A program made the position numbers and the translations under genes. Positions 32,340 through 36,667 of a stretch of DNA of 36,667 bases are shown here, piece by piece. A model generated the notes under the pieces. It saw only the letters and a program-made list of their open reading frames with translations. It had not been told where the DNA came from and searched no databases. Within the stretch, counting starts at the first letter, position 1, and every line of letters starts with the position of its first letter. The stretch lies in the NCBI GenBank assembly GCA_030038995.1, contig JASHQS010000077.1, forward strand, positions 1-36,667, given 5' to 3'. The stretch comes from Xanthobacteraceae bacterium. GTDB lineage: Bacteria > Pseudomonadota > Alphaproteobacteria > Rhizobiales > Xanthobacteraceae.

Positions 32340-32849
32340 ATGCTCGACCGCCCCAATCTCGAGCCGCCGTTCTTCGCGCCCTTCGTCTCCTCGGTGATGC
32401 GGGTCGAGCCGGCCTGGATCGACTACAACGGCCATCTCAACATGGCTTACTATAATGTGCTGTTCGACCGCGCCGTCGACGAGGTCTACGAGTTGCTCGG
32501 GCTGGGGCTGGATTACGTCAAGAGGGAAAAGCGCTCGACCTTCACGGCCGAAGTGCATGTGCGCTATCTGCGCGAGCTTCTGGTCGATACGCTGGTGCGC
32601 GTCACGTTCCAGCTCATCGATTTCGACTTAAAGCGCCTGCACTATTTCGAGCAGCTCCATCACGCCGAACAAGGCTGGCTGTCCGCCACCTCGGAGAACA
32701 TGGCGCTCAATGTCGACATGGTGGCGAAGAAGACCGCCGCGTTCCCGGACAATGTGATGCGGCGGCTTACGCTGATGAAGGCCGCGCATGACCGGCTGCC
32801 GGCGCCCGACGGCGTCGGCCGGCGCATTGCGATGCCTGGAAAAGTCTAG
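32340..32849 (+). CDS. Hot-dog thioesterase (4HBT type)
   Basis: A 169-residue single hot-dog domain protein. The active-site region reads VEPAWIDYNGHLNMAYYNVLFDRAVDE (about residues 21-47), where the Asp and the GHLN turn are typical of 4-hydroxybenzoyl-CoA/acyl-CoA thioesterases; EVHVRYLRELLVDTLVRV is the next conserved strand. The nearest named relatives in this order act in carnitine or betainyl-CoA metabolism, but the substrate is uncertain. GGAAAG lies before the ATG at 32340. The last 30 or so codons (from 32746) are duplicated after the next gene (35232-35335), and the present end (IAMPGKV) differs from the end of that fragment (IAMKASQ). Confidence 0.88.
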   Translation: MLDRPNLEPPFFAPFVSSVMRVEPAWIDYNGHLNMAYYNVLFDRAVDEVYELLGLGLDYVKREKRSTFTAEVHVRYLRELLVDTLVRVTFQLIDFDLKRLHYFEQLHHAEQGWLSATSENMALNVDMVAKKTAAFPDNVMRRLTLMKAAHDRLPAPDGVGRRIAMPGKV

Positions 32850-32984
32850 GGTCTTCTGAAGACGATCGCCTGCATGCAGCCGGCGCGGTGCCGATTGTGC
32901 CGCTTTGGCCGCCATCGCGGCCTATCGACAAACCCCGCAGTTTCCAGTTGAATTGCCGTCGCTCGTACAGCGGGGGGAGCGGCC

Positions 32985-35189
32985 ATGGCCAAGATTACGC
33001 TTGCGCGTGCCTGGTGTAATAACGAAGTCGGCTATTTGGCATGGAAGACCGATGAAAAGATCAAAGATTGCCTCGGCTTCATGATTACCCGCATCCACCT
33101 TGACGAGCAGGGTAACGAGTCCGAGCGGCGCATCCTGCCGGCCTGGGTGGCTTTCGCGACGCAATCCAACCCGAAGTGGGCGCAGCAGGACACCAGCGTC
33201 TGGCCCATTCAGAAGTTCAGTTGGCGGGATTTGACGTTGCGACGCTCGCGCGACAAGGCCGAAGTGCGGAAGCCCGACTTCAAGGTGAAGTACGAGATTG
33301 TTGCCGTCGGCAAAGCCGGTCCCGGCCGCGCACCGGTGCCGCGCTCGGCCGACGCCGATCCGAGCAAATATCAAGGTCAGCCGGTCCCGCTTTTCTTCTG
33401 TAGCGCGCCGGCGCAGACCAACGTCGTCAGCGTCACCACCGACCTGGTGGTGAAGGGCGGCAGGCCCGTCGTTACCGCGGGTTTCACCAACGGCATCTTG
33501 TCGACTCAGGACCTCCGCCAACAATTGAACACGCCGCAGGGCAAGGCGCCGTCCAAAGCGGAGCTGCAAAAGCATATCGACACCGACAAGGAAGACCCGA
33601 TCAGGACCTTCTTGACCGCGGATGCGCTGCCGCTGATCGCCGGCTTCATGGGGCGAGCGACGCAGGAGGATTGCGAGCTTTATTGTGCGCTTTACGAGCT
33701 TAACGATCCGACTTTGCTCGATCTGCTCGGCGCCAATGCCGATCGGGTGCATCTCATCCTCTCGACCGCCGGCAGCAAAAAGCCCGCAAAGGGTTCGCAT
33801 AAACCAATAGTGTGGGACACCACCAACACCAAGTCGCGCGCGATGCTGCGGAACAAGGTGGCGGAGTTCCACGACCGCATGTTCAACAACTCCGCGCATA
33901 TCGGCCACAACAAGTTCGCCGTGCTGGTCGATCGCGCCAGCCAAAAAGCCAAGGCGGTGCTCGCCGGCAGCACGAACTGGACGTTCACCGGACTGTGCAC
34001 GCAATCGAACAACGTCATCATCATTGACGACGCCAACGTGGCCGCGGCCTATTTCGCTTACTGGCAGCGGCTGCGCGACGACAAACTACCGGTTCCGCAC
34101 CCGATTTCGAAGCCCAACAACAACAAGCAGGGCCAAGACTTGCGCCAAGCCGACATGACACCGTCGCATGCGGCTTTATCGGCCGATCCCGGCACCGACG
34201 TCACCTTGTGGTATTCGCCGAATACCAAGGCCGCGACCAAGACCAAAACCTCGCCGACGCCGCCTGATCTCGCCGATGCCTTCGCCTTGATGGAGAATGC
34301 CAAGGACGCGATCTTTTTCCTGACGTTCATGCCGTCGGTGGCGGGTGATCAGAGCATCATCGCCGAATCGATCGACGCTGCCACGAAAAAGGATCTGCTG
34401 GTCCTGGGCGCGATCAGCGACGGCCGCGCCCTCCCCAACGAACCCGGCACCACTCCCGCGGGCGGCAAGACGAAGCCGCAGCGCGCATCGGGCAGCCGCC
34501 CCGGCCGCGGCGGCAAACGCGCCGCAGCGAAAAAGAGGAAGACCGCGGCGCGGAAGAAAACAGCGCGTTCGGCCGCGCGGCGGCGGACCGTCGCCATGGC
34601 GGCGCGCGTGCACGCGGTGAGGTCGGCCCGCGCGGCGCGCCCGGCCAGAAAGGCCAAGCCGCGCCGCGGCGCCGCGGCGACGAAGAGTACGCGATCGAAG
34701 ACGCCGCAGCCGAAGCGCGCGATCTATCAAAACCCCAAGGCGCCGGATGTGCTGATGATCCGCGCCGCCGCAATCAGCGATTTCGACCTGATCGGAGATT
34801 GGGAACACGAAATGCTCAAGTACGGCCAAGCCATCATCCACGACAAGATCGTCGTGATCGACCCGCTGTCCGACGATTGCGTGGTGATCACGGGCAGCCA
34901 CAACCTGGGTTACAAGGCGTCATATGCCAATGACGAGAACTTGCTGATCATCAAGGGCAACCGGGCGCTGGCAACGGCCTATATGGTGCATGTCCTCGAT
35001 GTTTACGACCATTACAAATTCCGCGCCATCCTGGAGCAGCAGGCTTACGAGCGGCAGATGGGCAAGCCGGGTCAAAAGCCGGCAATCGGCAAGGGTATTC
35101 TCGACGTCGACGACGGCTGGCAAGACAAATACGTCAATGGCAAGCCGACAAAGGAGCAGAGCTACTTTCTCGACGCGACCACGACCTGA
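32985..35189 (+). CDS. Phospholipase D-like protein with a histone-H1-like basic insert
   Basis: A 734-residue protein without signal peptide. Residues 1-150 form a domain that I do not recognise. Two HKD halves of the phospholipase D superfamily follow: H308-x-K310 with D316 (GHNKFAVLVD) and GSTNWTFTG; then H619-x-K621 with D626 (IHDKIVVID) and GSHNLGY. The first half has five rather than four residues between Lys and Asp. Between them, about residues 493-583, lies a stretch of almost only Lys, Arg, Ala, Thr and Ser (RAAAKKRKTAARKKTARSAA) as in histone H1 tails and bacterial H1-like proteins. A nucleic-acid substrate is therefore more likely than lipid. GGGGGGAG lies before the ATG. Duplicated bases on both sides show that the gene was inserted here. 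Confidence 0.87.
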   Translation: MAKITLARAWCNNEVGYLAWKTDEKIKDCLGFMITRIHLDEQGNESERRILPAWVAFATQSNPKWAQQDTSVWPIQKFSWRDLTLRRSRDKAEVRKPDFKVKYEIVAVGKAGPGRAPVPRSADADPSKYQGQPVPLFFCSAPAQTNVVSVTTDLVVKGGRPVVTAGFTNGILSTQDLRQQLNTPQGKAPSKAELQKHIDTDKEDPIRTFLTADALPLIAGFMGRATQEDCELYCALYELNDPTLLDLLGANADRVHLILSTAGSKKPAKGSHKPIVWDTTNTKSRAMLRNKVAEFHDRMFNNSAHIGHNKFAVLVDRASQKAKAVLAGSTNWTFTGLCTQSNNVIIIDDANVAAAYFAYWQRLRDDKLPVPHPISKPNNNKQGQDLRQADMTPSHAALSADPGTDVTLWYSPNTKAATKTKTSPTPPDLADAFALMENAKDAIFFLTFMPSVAGDQSIIAESIDAATKKDLLVLGAISDGRALPNEPGTTPAGGKTKPQRASGSRPGRGGKRAAAKKRKTAARKKTARSAARRRTVAMAARVHAVRSARAARPARKAKPRRGAAATKSTRSKTPQPKRAIYQNPKAPDVLMIRAAAISDFDLIGDWEHEMLKYGQAIIHDKIVVIDPLSDDCVVITGSHNLGYKASYANDENLLIIKGNRALATAYMVHVLDVYDHYKFRAILEQQAYERQMGKPGQKPAIGKGILDVDDGWQDKYVNGKPTKEQSYFLDATTT
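34461..34731 (+). other. Lys/Arg/Ala-rich segment inside the phospholipase D-like gene
   Basis: This stretch codes for about 90 residues with repeated KK, RR, AAR and KTA units, preceded by GGKTKPQRASGSRP and followed by a return to ordinary sequence (AIYQNPKAPDVLMI). It is very GC-rich against the less biased code on both sides, so it may have been added to an existing gene. Confidence 0.8.
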
Positions 35190-35231
35190 AAGCGTTGAGT
35201 CGAACGCCAAGAATCGCTCCGGATCCTCGGG

Positions 35232-35335
35232 CGGACGACGTGATGCGGCGGCTTGCGCTGATGCAGGCCGCGCTTGACCGGCTGCCGGTTCCCGACGGCG
35301 TCGGCCGGCGCATTGCGATGAAGGCAAGCCAATGA
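35232..35335 (+). pseudogene. Duplicated 3' fragment of the thioesterase gene
   Basis: Bases 35232-35320 match 32746-32834 without gaps at 82 of 89 positions. The frame is kept: VMRRLALMQAALDRLP, then VPDGVGRRIAMKASQ and TGA at 35333-35335. That TGA overlaps the ATG of the next gene (ATGA), as in a working operon. So this is most likely the original end of the thioesterase gene, left behind when the phospholipase D-like gene entered. It has no start of its own. Confidence 0.85.
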
Positions 35336-36240
35336 GCACTGCGCGGGTCACCATCCGCGAGCATCGGATTCCGAGCGCGAACAGCAAGCCCTATATCGCG
35401 GTCGAGGGGCCGGACGGCGCGCTGTGGTTCTGCGAGAACGGCGCATCTGCCATCGGCCGCTTCGATCCGGACTGCCGAACGTTCGCCGAGTTCGCGCTGC
35501 CGGCGCGCACCGCCATGCCGGTCGGCATCGCGCCCGGCGCCGACGCCAATCTGTGGTTCACGGAAAAATCCGCCAACCGCATCGGCCGCATCACGACCTC
35601 CGGCGCGATCGCGGAATTTCACCTGCCCGCCTCGGACGCCGGACCCGACGGCATCGCGCTCGGCCCCGACGGCAACGTCTGGTTCTCCGAGACCGAGGTT
35701 GGCAAGATCGGCCGCATCACCCCGGACGGCCAGATCACGGAGTTCGGCGACGGCATCAGTTGGGGCGCGCGGCCGCTGTCGCTCGTGGTGCGCGACGGCG
35801 CGTTGTGGTTTTCCGAAGCCGGCGGCAGCCGCATCGGCCGCATCACCACGGACGGCAAGGTCACCGAGTTTGCCATACCGAGCCGCGACAGCCAGCCGCG
35901 CGCCATGGCGACCCATCCCGACGGCAGCATCTGGTTCGTCGAGACCTCGACCAACGCGCTCGGCCGCATCGACCGCGCCGGCCGCATCACCGAGCATCCG
36001 GTGCCGACGCCGCAGGCGTCGCTGCGCGGCGTAGCGGTCGGCGCCGACGGCGACCTCTGGTACACCGCCAACGCCGCCAACAAGATCGGCCGCATGGCGC
36101 CCGACGGCATTGTGCGCGGCGAATATGATATCCCCACGCCGTCAAGCGGCGCGCGCTGCATCACCGCCTTCGCCGACGGCCGGCTGTTCTTCACCCAATA
36201 CGACGCCGGGCTGATCGGGGAAGTCGTTATTGGCGGTTGA
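35332..36240 (+). CDS. Virginiamycin B lyase-like beta-propeller protein
   Basis: A 302-residue protein made of about seven repeats of the type 'PDGxLWFxExxxxxIGRI...G.ITEF' (for example GPDGALWFCENGASAIGRF, GPDGNVWFSETEVGKIGRI, and HPDGSIWFVETSTNALGRI). This is the Vgb/SMP-30-like propeller. Vgb linearises streptogramin B antibiotics, but most relatives in soil bacteria have no shown substrate, so resistance should not be assumed. No signal peptide is seen. The ATG at 35332 overlaps the TGA of the thioesterase fragment, evidence that the two genes were once one operon. Confidence 0.88.
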   Translation: MSTARVTIREHRIPSANSKPYIAVEGPDGALWFCENGASAIGRFDPDCRTFAEFALPARTAMPVGIAPGADANLWFTEKSANRIGRITTSGAIAEFHLPASDAGPDGIALGPDGNVWFSETEVGKIGRITPDGQITEFGDGISWGARPLSLVVRDGALWFSEAGGSRIGRITTDGKVTEFAIPSRDSQPRAMATHPDGSIWFVETSTNALGRIDRAGRITEHPVPTPQASLRGVAVGADGDLWYTANAANKIGRMAPDGIVRGEYDIPTPSSGARCITAFADGRLFFTQYDAGLIGEVVIGG

Positions 36241-36246
36241 TCAAAT

Positions 36247-36275
36247 TCCGCTCATTGCCGCGCAAGCGGGAATCC
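36247..36275. repeat. Short palindrome of the repeat flank module
   Basis: ccgctcattgccgcgcaagcgggaatccag is the counterpart, in inverted order, of the palindrome at 531-567. It lies left of repeat copy B just as its counterpart lies right of copy A. Confidence 0.55.
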
Positions 36276-36310
36276 AGCGGGTTGCAAAGAGCCGGGTCCC
36301 CGCTTTCGCG

Positions 36311-36490
36311 CATAGGCGCTAACATAGCTGCGTTTCCCGGGCGCAGCGCAGCACGAAGCGCAGCGAAGTGGTGCGCTGCAGACCCGGGATCGTAACAAGT
36401 TGCGGAGTCTGGGACGGTCCCGGATCAGCGGTGCACCGCTGCGCGCTGCACCGCATCCGGGAAACAGAGGCCTATGTGAGCGCCTATGCG
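36311..36490 (+). repeat. 180-bp palindromic repeat element, copy B
   Basis: It equals copy A (321-500) at 176 of 180 positions and has the same orientation. The right terminal repeat differs from the left by one base here (cctatgtgag against the expected cctatgttag). Flanks are those of copy A in swapped and inverted order: gggtccccgctttcgcg on the left, cttgcgcggggacgagcgg on the right. It has no coding content. Confidence 0.8.
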
Positions 36491-36585
36491 CTTGCGCGGG
36501 GACGAGCGGCGAAGTGACCGAAGCCTCGTAAATCGCGCGCGACAATGCCATCTTGTCGCTATGAGAATCAGCGACGCGAGGCGCA

Positions 36586-36667
36586 GTGGCTGACCCCGCA
36601 AAGCGCACGTTCGAACCGGCCGACTCGCCCCCGCCCGCTCCCGCCCCGGCCCCCGGCGGCATCGCGG
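36586..36667 (+). CDS. Possible start of a gene cut by the right edge
   Basis: A GTG at 36586-36588, with GCGAGGCGCA just before it as ribosome site, opens a frame without stop to the end of the window: MADPAKRTFEPADS and then a Pro/Ala-rich run. Only 27 codons are seen. Such a start could be real or chance; no family can be named. Confidence 0.35.
   Translation, partial: MADPAKRTFEPADSPPPAPAPAPGGIA

Noticed and set aside
36561-36593. Short frame starting ATG AGA ATC near the right edge
   Set aside because: It stops after ten codons and overlaps the ribosome site of the more likely GTG start at 36586.

Overview
The window looks like chromosomal DNA of a GC-rich alphaproteobacterium of the order Hyphomicrobiales (Rhizobiales), probably near Bradyrhizobium, Rhodopseudomonas or Xanthobacteraceae. 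The grounds are a circularly permuted two-piece tmRNA gene (tag ANDNYAPVALAA) beside an alpha-type SspB adaptor, the gene run thyA, folA, hflK, hflC, DUF2065, degP, miaA, ilvI, ilvN that I know from this order, and several families of palindromic intergenic repeats that litter such genomes. No rRNA or tRNA gene and no CRISPR array was seen.

Layout. Position 1-571: the 3' end of an unclear gene, then a 180-bp palindromic repeat. Position 572-3930 (minus): the ilv operon, read from a sigma70-like promoter through a 22-codon leader peptide with a Leu-Ile-Leu-Val-Val run and an attenuator, then ilvI, a COG2085 dinucleotide-binding protein and ilvN. Position 4160-9976: accessory genes (a secreted protein, a trypsin-like protease, a GGDEF/EAL sensor, a small secreted protein). 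Position 10021-17214: miaA, a DUF1015 gene on the opposite strand, then degP, DUF2065, hflC, hflK and folA. Position 17317-18831: an AT-richer patch between folA and thyA with a nucleotidyltransferase gene broken by an amber codon, a HEPN gene broken by a frameshift, and a gene overlapping the HEPN gene. Position 18835-20240: thyA and a SLOG-type protein.

Position 20288-23349 (plus): tmRNA, sspB, fumC, a DUF4169 gene and a ribbon-helix-helix gene. This places the proteolysis tag RNA next to the adaptor that delivers tagged proteins to ClpXP. Position 23369-29111: a very large AsmA-like protein, an MgtC-type membrane protein and a heme-membrane-like protein. Position 29500-31972: an FAD-linked D-2-hydroxyacid dehydrogenase followed by two membrane proteins. 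Position 32340-36240: a thioesterase, a phospholipase D-like protein with a histone-H1-like Lys/Arg/Ala insert, and a virginiamycin-B-lyase-like propeller. A second copy of the 180-bp repeat and perhaps the start of another gene close the window.

The most notable items are: (1) an 89-bp duplication of the thioesterase 3' end on the far side of the phospholipase D-like gene, which shows that gene was inserted between two formerly overlapping genes; (2) the basic insert within that protein; (3) the broken HEPN gene with its overlapping partner 3 bases after thyA; (4) the two 180-bp repeat copies, whose core is flipped relative to its flanks; and (5) hairpin arrays built of seven-base words inside the tmRNA gene and beside sspB, fumC and degP. 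All functional calls come from reading motifs; no search was run.
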